Below are positions 23,201 through 35,142 of a stretch of 64,000 bases of DNA, piece after piece. The position numbers and the translations under genes were made by a program. Numbering within the stretch: the first letter of the stretch is position 1; each line of letters opens with the position of its first letter. Below the pieces are notes generated by a model. The model saw nothing but the letters and a program-made list of their open reading frames with translations. It ran no database searches and had not been told where the DNA came from. This DNA comes from Trichodelitschia bisporula (lineage: Eukaryota; Ascomycota; Dothideomycetes; Phaeotrichales; Phaeotrichaceae), in contig ML996698.1 in NCBI GenBank assembly GCA_010356995.1, positions 54,379 through 118,378 on the forward strand. The letters are read 5' to 3'.

Positions 23201-26200
23201 CTGATCGTGAAGCAATCTCGCGGGATTGGATCTGATTGTGATTGAAGCTATTCGCTGGGTGCCGGAGCAGAAATCTCGGTCGCCCGTTACCGTTTCGCAG
23301 GCTTCGATTGAGCTTCAGTTGGCCTTAAGAACGGAATTTATGAGCTGGATATATCCGTACCTCGCCCTGGTTCTCACAACAGCGCGCTTGCGCTTGTCAA
23401 GGAATCCATACATCCCCCGCAGGGTTTTGATCGGACCGGCAGACGCGGTACCGTAACCCCCACCACTTCGAAACAACTTCATCGAAGCTAATATCTCTGT
23501 GATCACACCGCCACCACAAACCCCATCACCACAGATGTGGGCGTCTTCCTCGTATTTGTAGATTACGCACCGCTCTCTTTTCGATGTCGGCGCCTTGTAA
23601 CGCCGGCACCTGAGACTCTTGTAATGGATATCAGAGCTTCGCGAGTAGCTGTCCGGAACCCGCGCCGAAACACCTGCTCCACTACGTCGCGGTAGCGAAG
23701 ATATCCGCCACCTGTTGTACGACTTCGGAGAGAAACTGGCAAAGCTGCCTGAGCGCCGTCAAACCATTGTCCTAACTCTAACTTTCCACAGATATCCAGC
23801 CTTATCAATGTACTTCCTCCCGCACGGCTTCGTCGCGTTCCATAACTACCAACAAAATATCCCTCCTGCAGCGAACCAAGATCGCGGGCAACGCTCAACA
23901 GCATCCAAAACACGCTCCGCCCGCACAGGCCCCATCCTATAGGCAGGGCTTGAACCTTTTCACCTGTTTCGGACGCCACCACACAAAGTCCCAAGTCCGT
24001 GGCGTCGAGTCCGTGCCTTCCAGACCGGGTGTTGCGGGAAGCATCTCAGCAATGCACGAGTCAGCAGTTCTTGAGCGGGCGGGTCGTCGGGTGAGTTCCG
24101 CAAGTTTTTGAGGCATTTGCGCAAGCGTCGTGATGAGCAACTACTGCCAGGCCTCAGTCGACTGAAGCTAATGACGTTAACAAAAGCTCTTTGCTGGGGC
24201 GTTTAGCTTGATATCGGCCTGGTTCCGAGTGCCGGTCTTCCTCCCCGCCCTAACCAAGGACTTCTCCTTTTACCCCGGGGTTGAACCCGATGATGTGGGA
24301 GGCCCCCACGGGCTTGTTCTTGCGGTCTACCGTCGACGCGACCTGAGCGCGTCTTTCGGGCACCGGGATATCAAGGAATATATATCAAGGAATCTGCGCC
24401 GAACGATACCTGGGACGTAAGAGAACATGTCTGCTCTTCCGTCATGGGATCGCCCCTCCGTGGTGTGAAGACTGGCCGCAGCAGAGCTGGGAGTTTGAAC
24501 ACTAAGTCGCGGCTCCCGCCCCACGGAACGCGTAGTAAGCACTACTGTACCCCGCCGGCGCGGCGTGCACGGACGGCCGATCATCGGGATATGAGGCTGG
24601 CAACTACGGTAAATCCCTTTCTTTTTAGGACGGGACGTCAATAAGTTCGCGCTCTGGTTGGTCAAGTGAATTGCGCTTTTGAGGCATCTTCAGTGAAACT
24701 GACGATCGTTACTAACTCTGGACGTACTCACGGCTTTTTCTTTGCGCTGGGCTTCAGGATAAGAGCCCTAGGGCGGTTTGGGCTACGATGTGCATCTTGA
24801 ACTACTGCATTTGGAGGTGCGCATTGGGGCAGCCCGGCCTGGTCTACGAGGTAGGAGAGCGGGTCGTATCTTTACTGCAACGGCTTCAGGGCGGCATAGT
24901 GGCTTCAGGTATCCAACGAGAAGCTATGGTATGCGGGCGAGTATCGCCTTCAGCCTTGAACTCGCTATCTGATGATCTCTCATCGCGGGTGTGCGTTATC
25001 GCCCACTGCCGCAGTCGCGCCCACTCATTTCCCCGCTAAGGCTGCTAACAACACGCGCGGGGACTTGATAGCGTGGATTGGGCTCGAACGACGTCCCGTT
25101 TGCGATGATCTTCAATACGCTTTGTAGAGACGGTCTTCGTGGACTTCATGGATGCGGGTGGGGATGCGGGGCAAGTTGACATCACGCTATGCTGCTGGGG
25201 ATGATGGGAGTGTGCTCCGGGGCCTTGGGCTGCCCGCATGAGAAACTGAGAGCGTGACTTGGGTTGTCACGGTCGCACGGCGTGGGTGCTGGGATTGGCC
25301 TCGGGGCGAGGCTGGGGTGCCGTTTCTCTGGGAGGGGGGGAGATGGGGGGACTTTGAGAAAACTAATCGCCATAACCGGTCGGGTTTGGGATTTCTATGC
25401 GAGGACCTGCTACGAAAGCATGCGCGTACAGGAAGCCGGAGACCCGTCTACGCATCCGCCCTTCCATCCTGATGTTTCTTCTGACGACACGGTTCGGGGT
25501 CGGGGTCTGAGACTGTCTTCATTTCGGTGTCGGGGTGGGAAGTGGATGCGGGGCTGTGAGGGTTATGAAGGTGGATGTTTGTTTCTCTGACAGGTCCTGC
25601 GATTTTGATGGGATTGCGAGGAACGTTTTGATATGAGCGGGGTGTTGTTGGCGGTTTGGGGTCTGCGCGGGGTAGAGTTGGGGTTCGTGGACTGGTTTGT
25701 GCGTGGATGTTATGTGAGATGATCGACACTTCAAGTTTGATGTTGTAGAGATTGGTGATGATGGAAGAGTTGGGATGGAGATGAATGATGCTGAGGTGCT
25801 TGTTCGGCCATCCGAGAGCGAATACTGCTTCACGACTTCTGGCGACAGAAGCAACGTTCAGCTTAGATGCTTTTGATGTAGGACATCTCGTCGATATCAC
25901 ACATTTCAAATTGTGCATGTCGAAAACCGGTCAACATCACCACTCAAAAAGTCACTTAAAATTTACCACAATGCTATGTGTCTGGAGACTTCATACGGAT
26001 AAAAATACCTAACCCAGCAAGATCCCTAAACGACTATAATATTCTTCGGGATCTGTACAGCCCAAAAGTAACCACTCAGCAGCTCGGCTCCCGGTCCTGC
26101 GACCCAGCATGCGGGGCTGCTGCATGCCTCCACGACTATACCGAAGCGATGTCTCGGGTCTTGGAGCCTGCTTTTCGTATATATGTTCGCTTTACCGAAC

Positions 26201-26763
26201 TTCAATTGGGTTAAGCGATGTGAACTTTGAGGCGAAGTAAATGGGCTTGGGACGGGCGTATTTGCGTAACGTGGGAGGTTGCTTTTAGCGAGATCGGAGT
26301 TGTGGAAGGGAAATTTTGCCCAAATGGACAACTATGACGTTGCAGGCGCTGTCAGTCGTCCACTAGAATTGTTCAAGGCGGGTTATGGTCGCTATGTTTC
26401 TTCTACGAGCCTGACCCCTTTCTGGGTATCGGCTATGAATGTGATTCTTCGGGTGATATGGTTTGGGATGGCCTACGGCGGTACGTGGCCGAGCTGGAGT
26501 TTAGTTTGAACACATCAAGTGGCGAAGTCAGCGGGCCGGATATGTACTGGAGAGGGCGTGCGATGATATCGGATTGTTTCGGTGCAGCGCGTAGCCTTCG
26601 ACACTCAGTGGTACGAGGCTGAGTCCTGTCACCACTGCTGGTCTGCGACGCCGCCATCCTCACGATCCATCTACCCGACCAAGTAACGGTGCCCCCAGAC
26701 AGCCATGTATCAACAATATCCTGCCGAACAGCGCACGCCGACGCGCATGCTCACCCTCCCCAG
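20251..26763. other. 6.5 kb region with no recognisable gene
   Basis: The longest stretch in the window with no coding sequence that I recognise. It lies between the start of the Ras exchange-factor gene and the 3' end of PSF2. Frames up to about 170 codons are open on both strands (22550-23065 plus, 23563-23994 minus, 25448-25918 minus), but they overlap each other, lack family motifs and show no consistent splice structure. I see no terminal repeats, transposase or tRNA-like cloverleaf. Part may be the promoter and leader of the exchange-factor gene; the rest may be decayed sequence. Confidence 0.4.
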
Positions 26764-27666
26764 CTACTGCAAGTCATCCATATCCTCCTCGTCCTCCTGG
26801 CCCCGATACCCCACCCTGCGCTCCTCCCTCTCCCTCTCCCTCCGAACCGCCTCCTTCGACGCGCCAATCTTCCTACACCCATTAGCACCCCACCCCACCA
26901 TCCGCATCCACAGAGCACGCACCTCAGTCCATCAACCACACCACCAATAAACGCCCTCCCCTCCGCAATCTCCATCCCCCCCACCCCATTCATCTTCACT
27001 CCGCCCCCCGCATCCAGCACCTCCACACCAGCGCGCACCTTCGCCATCCGCACCTCCCTCAAATCCCTCAATAGCCTTCTCACCGCATCTGGCTCCTCGA
27101 AATCATCCCCCGCCCCCGCGAGGAGTATCTCGCCCATCTCGAGCCAGTGATATGGGAGCGCGGTATCTGCTGCCCCGACCACGGAGGTCGGGACAAACGG
27201 AGGCGACGCAGCTTCATCGCGCAGGCTGGGCGGTGCGGGGGGCAGCGCAGGGCCAGGCGTGAAGGCAGCGGGGTACTCCGTTGTTTCGGACTCGAGGATC
27301 GTGCTCAGAGCCGCGGGGGCGAGCCACGGCGGCGGCGCGATGTTGGCTCTTTTTTGGCGCTTGAGGAGGAGGGCGAGCCAGAGGGGGAGGTTGGCGCGGA
27401 GGGGGGGGGTGAGGGGGGGAGTTGGGCCCTGGGTGTCGTTAGGAAAGCGGAATGTACGTTTAGGAATCGGACATGTACGTTTAAGAGTCGAATGCATGAC
27501 TGTGACGGGACATACGGTTTGCGGGGCGGGAGATCCGCGGGGTTCAACTCACTCCTAGTAGGGTGTAGGCGTCTTGTTTTTGGCGGGGGATGACGGTTAC
27601 GAGTTCCATTTCGCAGAGGAAGGAGACTTCGGAGGGGGTAAGGCCGGGGGGGGAGGGGTGCGCCAT
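26764..27666 (-). CDS. PSF2: GINS complex subunit Psf2 (DNA replication)
   Basis: Subunit of the GINS tetramer, which joins MCM2-7 and Cdc45 in the replicative CMG helicase. Three exons: 27666-27553, 27428-26923 and 26872-26764; 729 nt, 242 aa. The start [20 protein letters not shown] is the family N-terminus; ELVTVIPRQ and [17 protein letters not shown] follow, then PPPWL. The C-terminal helical part reads [12 protein letters not shown], then [20 protein letters not shown], then [15 protein letters not shown]. The last exon adds a charged tail ending [10 protein letters not shown]. Intron 2 has donor GTGCGT and acceptor GTGTAG. An upstream ATG (27768) is in frame, but family alignment favours 27666. 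The gene is divergent from ALG10, 164 bases away. Confidence 0.93.
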
Positions 27667-27830
27667 GGTTGTGCTTGACGTGGTGGTGATGTTGTGCGCG
27701 GTGGTGTTGTGACGTTGAGGTTGTGGGGCGGTGATTGGTTGCTGGGGTTGGAGGAGGAGCGGGCTCACATGTGTGATATGCCACCTTTGCTTTACGTCTG
27801 GCGCAGCACAACACCTTTGATGCCGCTGCG
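27667..27830. promoter_or_regulatory. Divergent PSF2/ALG10 intergenic promoter
   Basis: Only 164 bases separate the start codons of PSF2 (minus) and ALG10 (plus), so both promoters must overlap here or extend into the 5' ends of the genes. I see no clear TATA element. Confidence 0.6.
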
Positions 27831-29724
27831 ATGGACGCGAATAGATATTTCGGTTCTTTGCTTGCGATTGTTGTCTCTGCTGCGATTCATAGATACCTTT
27901 TGATTTCGCCTGTCGTTTGGGTAGACGAGATGGACTACTTCGTCCGCAGACCGTATCTTGTCCGTCTCTATGAACTCTAAATTCATGCAGCTAACAATGT
28001 GCAGGATGAAGTCTTCCACGTCGGGCAAGCTCGATACTACTGCCTCACGCACAATTTCTCATGGTGGGATCCGAAGATCACGACTCCACCTGGCCTGTAT
28101 GTTTTCGACCATATCTGGCCCCTGTCTAACAGCAGCAGCTACCTTCTCTCTTACGCGAAGTATCTCATCACAGGGCGGTGCTCAATAGACGCACTGCGGG
28201 AGCTAAACGCCAGCATCCTAAACCTCTCCCTCGCCCCCATCGGCCTCGCCCTCTATCTCCTCTCCAACCGTGTATCAACCCTTCGCGCCTTCCTCCAAAT
28301 CTTCCACACCAACGCCAACATCACCAACTTCCCCCTCCTCTTCTTCTTCTCCGGCCTGTACTATACCGACGTAGCCTCAACCTTCTTCGTCATCCTCGCC
28401 TACACCGCATCTCTCCCCTCGGGCCACTCATTCCGTGTCCTCGAACTCGTGGCAGGTGCTGCGGCGCTCTGGTTCCGCCAAACTAACATTTTCTGGGTCG
28501 CTGTTTTTCCCGCTGGACTTAGGGTGGCGAAGGAGGTGCGTGAGTGGAATGAAGCGAGTCCCGCGGATACCAGCTTTGCGGGCGTGATTCAGGCGGCCTG
28601 GACCGAGGCGGCCGTGTATGACCCCGCCGTTGGCGACGCGGAGTTCGAAGATTACATCAAAGCCGCCCTCTCCATCGCCCTCGTCGCCGCCCGGCAACCG
28701 CACCGTCTCCTCCTCCCCCTCTTCCCGTACCTCACCCTCCTCGCCGGCTTCGCCAGCTTCGTAGCCTGGAACGGCGGCGTCGTGCTCGGTACACCCCTTT
28801 CCATGTTTCCGTGTCATGCTACGAGTCTTGCTAACCCCCACAGGCGACAAAAGCAACCACGTCGCCACAATCCATCTACCACAAATGCTCTACCTCTGGC
28901 CCTTCATGCTCTTCTTCTCATTCCCGCTTATCATTCCGCCCTTCGCCAGCCGGCTGATCGATGCATTCCGCTTACCGGCGCCGCGGCGCCTCGCGAATAC
29001 GGGGATTTTCCTGGCGTGTACGGGGCTGGCGCTGGCGGCGGTGCATTGGAATACTATTGTTCATCCGTTTACGTTGGCGGATAATAGGCATTATGTGTTT
29101 TATGTGTTTAAGATCCTGCGCACTTACCCGCTGTTGAAGTATCTGGCGGCGCCGGTATATGTTGTTTGTGCTTGGGCTACGATATCGGCACTGGGGCATT
29201 CAAGGGCGGTGGCGGGGGGTGGAGGAGGGAAGGCCGTGTCAAGAGCGCAGAGGATATGGGAACCGAAGGTCATTGAAGCGGAGGTCATTGAAGCGAAAGT
29301 CATTGAACCGGAGATCATTGAACCGAAGGTCATGGAGCCGAAGGTCATTAAACCGAGGGTCATTGGAAAAGAGGTGGCCAAGGCAAAAACGGTGATCCGG
29401 ACAAGCAAGGACGAGCCAGAGCTGGAGTACTCGCAGCAGCAGCCAAATGCGAGCTTTGTGCTCGTCTGGCTGGCAGCAACAGCCCTCTCTCTGGTGTCTA
29501 CAGCCCTGGTGGAGCCGCGGTACTGCATCGTGCCATGGGTGATGTGGCGGCTACGCGTTGCCAGCAAGGTAGAGGGGACGTGGGGATACAAATGGTACGA
29601 CTTCCGACTGGTGGCAGAGACGGTTTGGTTCTATGTCATTCAGGATGTTACGGGGAAGGCGTTCTTGCATCATGGGTATGAGTGGGCTAGCGAACCGGGA
29701 GCGGTACAACGGTTTATGTGGTAG
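27831..29724 (+). CDS. ALG10: Dol-P-Glc alpha-1,2-glucosyltransferase (ALG10/DIE2)
   Basis: ER multi-pass enzyme that adds the third, terminal glucose to the lipid-linked oligosaccharide Glc2Man9GlcNAc2 before N-glycosylation. Three exons: 27831-27959, 28005-28788 and 28844-29724; 1794 nt, 597 aa. The junction of exons 1 and 2 yields [18 protein letters not shown], matching the family's luminal PYMDExFHxxQAxxYC motif; this decides the unusual donor GTCCGT. The next motif is [14 protein letters not shown]. Later regions include [11 protein letters not shown] and the C-terminal [11 protein letters not shown] plus [10 protein letters not shown], both diagnostic of DIE2/ALG10. An insertion of seven 5-residue repeats at 29260-29364 sits in a non-conserved loop. 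Hydrophobic helices are distributed over the full length. Confidence 0.94.
29260..29364 (+). repeat. 15-bp tandem repeat (7 units) inside ALG10
   Basis: Seven consecutive 15-bp units of the form GAACCGAAGGTCATT encode E-[PA]-[KE]-[VI]-[IM] pentapeptides (last unit K-P-R-V-I). The array length is a multiple of three, so copy number can change without frameshift. Confidence 0.9.
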
Positions 29725-30556
29725 TTTTGGGGGCTGTGAATTGGGGGTTCGGCTTGCTTCGAGACTCTGTGTAGGATACTGATGGCAGTGGGCTTGATAT
29801 CGACGGGAGTTTGGTGGAATCTTGATGAGCGATTTTTACCCAATTGATCAAGCGTTGTCGTGTTGGTTTCGGCGATGAGTTTGCAGCCTCACAAATCAGC
29901 AATCCAACAGCTCCACCAACCATGCTGTCATCCACCATTGGACCTGGCAGCATCATTCATTCCACCTTCACCGGAATAGATCCCGCATAGACACCCCATC
30001 AAGGCCCAAGGAGCAATTGCGCCAATTCCCATCCGGCCACACAGTCAGCTTCCGCAACCGGCCACGGCCCGATATTAAGAGCAGGGCACCGCGCCTTGGT
30101 CCGCACCGGTGACGAAAGATCCATCCAAGGTCTGTGGGGCTACGCAGTTTATTAATGGAGCCAAATCGCCAAAGTAGGCATCCGGATCGCATCCAACGAC
30201 CCGTTATCCAAACATCGTCGCCCGCGATCGCAAGCCGTAGACGCTGAGTGGCGACGCCAGACCCACCAGCCCCGGCTGTGGCGTGACGCTCCCCAGCTGA
30301 TCGACAACCACATGTCCTTCAGCTTCACCTCCGCGCCCTCCCCATCACCGTCCCAACTCATCGTCCCCCTCTCACTTTATTATTCCCATCGCTCACAGCT
30401 ATCGTCAAAACCCTCCCGTCCCTCCCTCACCTCACCTCACCCGCGCCCCCAAACCCCGCAGTACTGTACACACGCACCGCTAGCGTCCCAACCGCCCGCG
30501 CCCCCTCAGCATCACCGCTCATTCACCTCCCAATTCCTACCACCGTAGCAACCCCA
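29725..30556. other. Intergenic, ALG10 3' flank and CHY/RING promoter
   Basis: About 830 bases between two plus-strand genes. Cytosine-rich, pyrimidine-biased sequence precedes the downstream start at 30557, consistent with a fungal 5' leader. No gene recognised. Confidence 0.45.
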
Positions 30557-32547
30557 ATGAGCAGCCTCCTCACAGCATTCATCCTCGCCCCCGTCCGCCG
30601 CTTCACAACCCCGCAACAGGCGCAACCACACCCCGCACCCAACCATGCACATGCGCAATCACATGCCAATCCCAAACCGCCCCCCGACACAGCGATAATA
30701 CCCCCGGGCTCCCCTGCGCGCGACCGCGCCCAGTCTTCCTTCGACCGCTTTGTGCCCCTCCTGCCCGTGGAGTCCACGCCCACAACCACAGCCATGCCGC
30801 TCTCATCCTCCCCCCCAGCCGACCCATCCGACCCCTCCGATCCCGCGCCCATCGCCATGCGGCTAGCCCTCGCAGACGCCCCCCCCCAATCCTCCCTCCC
30901 CGCCGACGACGGCATGCGCGGTCTCCGCAAGCGTATCCATGAGATACGCGATATGCGCGCGAGTGCGCCGGAGAAGGCGCAGGCGATGCATGCGCTTATG
31001 ACGCAGAGCTGGCAGGCGGCGAGGGGGGCGGGGAGTATAGGGGGTGAGGGGGGGCATGTGTGTCATGCTGGGCATGGTGGGCATGGTGGGCATGCTGAGT
31101 ATGTGGGTGCGGAGGGTGGGGGGGTGGGGGTGGATATTACGTGCTCGTCGCTCGCATGCTCGCCGCGCTCAGTGGGGCGCGGGCGTGAGATCGAGGGCGA
31201 AGAAGTGCGCTCCGGCGGAGATCCGGAGTGGAATGTGCGGCCGCAGGATTTACGAAGAGTTTACAGGCCGCGGGTCGAGGGGGAGGAGGAGGAGGAATTG
31301 GTGCTTGGGTGCCGGCATTACAAGCGCAATGTCAAGGTGCAGTGCTACGACTGCCGGGCGTGGTATCCGTGTCGGCATTGTCACGACGAGGGGGAAGGGC
31401 ATGCGCTGAACCGGCGCGCGACGGAGAATATGCTCTGCATGCTGTGTCTCACGCCCCAGCCTGCGGGGCAGTATTGTCGCAGTTGTGGGGGGCGGGCGGG
31501 GTGGTATTACTGCGATATATGCAAGTTGTGGGATGATGATGGGACGAAGAGGATATATCACTGCGGGGACTGTGGGATTTGTCGGAGGGGTGAGGGGCTG
31601 GGGAAGGATTTTCAGCACTGCAAAGTAGGTCTCAGTTCTCCGATATATCGTTTGCCGGGCTAACGTGGGACAAGAAATGCAACGTCTGCATCTCGATCCA
31701 GAACTTTGCGACGCACCGCTGCATCGAGCGCGCGACCGAGTGCGACTGCCCCATCTGCGGCGAATACATGTTCACCTCCGCGCTCGACATCGTCGCCATG
31801 CCCTGCGGGCACTACCTCCACGCCGCGTGCTACACCGCTTACATGGCCACGGCGTACAAGTGCCCCATCTGCAAAGCCTCGGCCGCGAACATGGAACTCG
31901 CGTGGCGGAAGTTGGATAGCGAGATTGCGCGGCAGCCGATGCCGCGGCAGTGGGCGGATACAAGAGCGGATGTCCGGTGTAATGATTGTGGGCATGCGAG
32001 TGTTGTGCCGTATCATTGGCTGGGGTGTAAGTGTGCTGTTTGTGATGGGTTTAATACGCTGGAGGTTAGGCTTTTGGCTGCCGAGCGAGTTGTGCGGGAT
32101 GTGGAGGATTTTGCGCGCAGGGAGCGGTTGGCGGCTGAGAGGAGGGAGGGGCAGCGCGGGGAGGGGGTGCGCTCGACGGTGCTTGCGGCGAGGCCCGCGG
32201 GGGGATATTTCCAGACTGCGGAGGAGGAGAGGGGCCGGGCGGGGAATGAGCAGGGCTTGCTTGAGGGATTTAGGCCGATGGAGATGATGGCGCGGTTTGG
32301 CGCAAGGAGTTTGAGTCCTATACGGCATTATTTTGAGGAGGAGGAGGAGGTGGGGAGTGAGGATGATGATGAAGAGGAGGGGGGGGGCGGGATTTGGGGG
32401 GAGGAGGGGTGGTTTTTTAGCGAGGAGAGTGAGGGGGAGGGGACGGATGAGGAGGTGGATGTTTTTGGGGGGGAGGAGGGGGAGAGTGAGGATGAGGATG
32501 GGGATGGGGGGGGGAGGCTGGATTTGCAGCTTATTGGGCATCGGTGA
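30557..32547 (+). CDS. CHY zinc-finger and RING-finger E3 ubiquitin ligase (Pirh2/RCHY1-like)
   Basis: Predicted E3 ligase. Two exons, 30557-31624 and 31675-32547, with a 50 nt intron (GTAGGT, branch CTAAC, acceptor ACAAG); 646 aa. The N-terminal 250 residues are Pro/Ser-rich and disordered, with a Gly/His tract near residues 165-180. The CHY zinc finger starts at about residue 252 (CRHYKRNVKVQCYDC), with cysteine/histidine pairs through CRSCGGRAGWYYCDICKLWD. The CTCHY segment HCGDCGICRRG ends at the intron. The RING domain at about 381-420 reads CPICGEYMF, MPCGHYLHAACY and YKCPICK. A C-terminal zinc ribbon follows (RCNDCG, KCAVCDGFN). The tail is extremely acidic (runs of Glu/Asp with Gly), encoded by G-rich DNA. 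Family assignment firm; substrates unknown. Confidence 0.93.
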
Positions 32548-32548
32548 T

Positions 32549-32587
32549 GGGGGGGGGGGGGGGGGTATGGTATATGTGTGTGTGTGT
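32549..32587. repeat. G17 homopolymer followed by TG microsatellite
   Basis: Immediately after the E3 ligase stop codon there is a run of 17 G (32549-32565), then after eight bases a (TG)n tract at about 32573-32587. Both lie in the 3' UTR region. Confidence 0.9.
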
Positions 32588-34538
32588 GGGCTCGCGGCAT
32601 TTGGGTTTTTAAGGCGTTGGATGGGCAGCGGCAGCGGCAAGGTGCTGGTGATGATTGATGCATAAGGGGTGTTTTTTTGGCGAACTGGATGGAGTGTTGG
32701 TAGCGGTGCATTAGCGCGGGAGAAATTATGTTGTGCTTTGTGGGGTTGCGCTGTGGTGATGTGATGCTCTTGCCTCGTGGTGGGATGACGCCAGGGCCGG
32801 CCCGTGCCTAGCCGCTTAGCGTGGCTGCTGATGACGACGTCCAGCGAGGGTGTTTGTGTTTGTTGACCGTTCTGACACTTCGGATGAGGTTTAACTTAGC
32901 GTTGGGCTGATGTCCAGCAGTGTTGGCTCGCACTTGGGCTATCGAGGTTTTGATGCAATGCGCTTGTCGTAGGTAGGCCGCTCTCCTCGAGTGTTCGCCT
33001 TTGTTGACCGCATTGGCTTCGCGGGCATTTCTGGATCTTGAAAGCGCTGGGATGACATGAGGTAGTGTCAGCTCACTCCTGGACTATGGGGGTTTGACGC
33101 AATGCACTTGTCGTAGGGCAGCCGCTCGGGTCCTCGAGGGAGTGCTCGCTAACCTGGTCATAGGAGCTCATCGCCGTTCAATGGTGCCCATCCGACTTTC
33201 ACATAGGGTCAGTCTAAGCCACGAGTGTCACACGTAGGGTGCTCGTTGAGCCTGCGGCGATGTACACCATAACCTAAGGATGGATCATCGGGTTGACCCT
33301 CGAACCCGGACTCCGAAAAAGCGGAGAGCTGAGGAGGGGCAGAGGAACTTGATTGGCAAGCGAAACTGTCCCATAACACAATAAAACGCGCATTCTGGAA
33401 TGGGCAGACTGGAAGCCCTGCGTATAGGTATGGTCCGGGTCAGTGCGATGTAGATCAGTTACTGTTGATAATGAGAGGGCTGGGCACGGCTCCTCATACT
33501 TAGATCAATACGTGACGATCGACAAAACTGTCCGGGAAGCGGGCACCTCCACCTAGTGAGATAGAAATTTGAGTATCGGTCATGCTCACGCTGGGCATGG
33601 GGAGCCGAAGGCAGTTGTACGGATGGGAAAATCTGTGCTTCGCTGTCGCTTTCAATCAGGCGCTTGCAATACGGATGTAGAACACCTACACAGTACTAAG
33701 CATCCAACGTATCCCAATTTCCGGGCGGCCAAGCACTGTCAACGCATACCTCTCACTGACCTTCCGTGCCGATGCCCTCATTGCGATCCCACGAGACATC
33801 CCGAGGCGGCAAAGCACCAAACCAAATACCTATCCCAGCAGCCATCCAGTGCGCCATCGTCCCAAGCATCAGCAACCAGACTTGAAGTCCAGTCGAGCCC
33901 ATCATCCTCCTCGCATTCATGACGCCGCGTCTCGCCTCAAGCATTCAGTCATCCTCCGCCTCCGTCCACTCCACGCCATCCAAGTTCAAACCCCCGCTCC
34001 GCTTCCCACACCCTCAGAGCACAGATGATACGCTCCGCAGCAAAGTACCCGCAAAGCGTATCCCCTCTTCAACTCGCAGCCTCGCGCCCCCTCCCTCCAT
34101 CAGCCGCGCCGCATACGGCCCCTCCAGCGCAGGCGGGGAAAGTCAGGGATGCTTTGCCGGGGCGATTAGAAATAGTTGGCATTGTCTGGCTGACAGATGC
34201 GTATGTAGATGCATAGACGTATCGCTCGCTGTTGTTTTGGCGAGGCTGCGCTTGGTGTCTTGGGCGGTCACCCGGCACTGGCGAGGATCCCCCATGGGTC
34301 TGTTCCTAGCTCAATAAGGGTAATACTTATTTCTTTACCGCATGGGTAGAGCTTCCTGGATGCTGGGGAAAGTCTTATAATTAGTAGCCGAGGTTTGCAT
34401 GTCGAAGGATGCGATTGTGCGTTTCAGGTGCTCCGGGTTGTGGGAGGGATATATCAGGGTGCCCTGCTGCCTCAACTTCATCACATCCGTTACTGTGACC
34501 ACACTCCACATCGCACATCGACCGCCCTTTCCGCAACC
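32588..34538. other. Left flank of the accessory island, no gene recognised
   Basis: About 1.95 kb between the E3 ligase and the first copy of the tandem gene family. It includes a diverged tandem duplication (32846-33150) and sequence at about 34230-34290 that recurs near 36012-36075. Short open frames (33569-33922, 33919-34317) carry no recognisable motifs. Confidence 0.45.
32846..33150. repeat. Two diverged copies of a ~150-bp tandem duplication
   Basis: The left half (about 32846-32996) and right half (about 32997-33150) share blocks in the same order: TTTGTTGACCG, GCGYTGGGMTGA, AGTGTYRGCTCRC, then GATGCAATGCGCTTGTCGTAGG (GACGCAATGCACTTGTCGTAGG in the second copy) and CCGCT..CCTCGA. Many differences are C/T or G/A transitions. 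Confidence 0.7.
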
Positions 34539-34917
34539 ATGCTCCCACCAGATCTCAAACAAAGGTTTCTCGGCTTATACGCCTTCTGCTCTCAAACCCT
34601 GAAAACGAGAGTCAGCGCCGAAGGATTATTCCCATTCGACTTTGAGCTCGAGACCGAGGAAGTCTACACCCTGCTCTTGGATTTCTTCACCGACTTAAAG
34701 GAGTGGGAAAAGACCGACGGTAAGTTGGAGAAGTTTTGCCATGGGGATTTGTGGTGGTGAGCGGAATATGCTAGTTCTAGATGTCTGTATACTTATACCC
34801 GGAGGCTGGCGGAGCGGGGCGGGGTGTCTGCCGCAGGAACGGCTCTGGACGGCGGGGCTTGTGCATCTTGAATGGCAGATGCAGAAGGTTAAGAAGGACC
34901 TTGAGGGTGAAAAATAG
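34539..34917 (+). pseudogene. Tandem family A, copy 1 (broken)
   Basis: First of five related genes with no family I recognise. ATG at 34539 opens MLPPDLKQRFLGLYAF and shares the core motif FELETEEVYTLLLDFFTDLK with the other copies. The frame hits TGA at 34758-34760, where copy 2 continues. Recognisable homology (YTYTRRL) goes on in the same frame after the stop, then switches frame: QERLWTAGLVHLEWQMQKV up to TAG 34917 matches the C-terminal end of copy 2. So this copy carries at least one nonsense change and one frameshift. Upstream it keeps the leader block at 34464-34482. The downstream splice-site-like and 3' block near 34982 is also conserved. Function unknown. Confidence 0.7.
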
Positions 34918-35142
34918 GTCGGTTGGCTATTCCCCTATGTGAGTATACTCTTACACTGAGTGTAGGGGCGAGTCTGTATTCTTTTGGCTGAGTGGGGAGA
35001 GTCTTGTGCCTGTGAGGCTGAGGGGAGAGTCCGGGCGGGGCGGAGGTGCGGGGTTAGGGTTATGGATGGGATGCTCTGCTGCCTGAGCCTCATCGACACT
35101 CGACAACCACACTATCGCAAATCGGCCATCCTCATCCCAATC

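Noticed and set aside
33270-33330. CCCTCGAACCCGGACTCC resembling a tRNA T-arm/B-box on the minus strand
   Set aside because: No matching A-box, acceptor stem or anticodon arm at the proper distance.
34751-34780. An intron at the stop of family A copy 1 (GTGAGC...TTCTAG)
   Set aside because: It would be only about 24 nt and would not restore the frame of the C-terminal homology.
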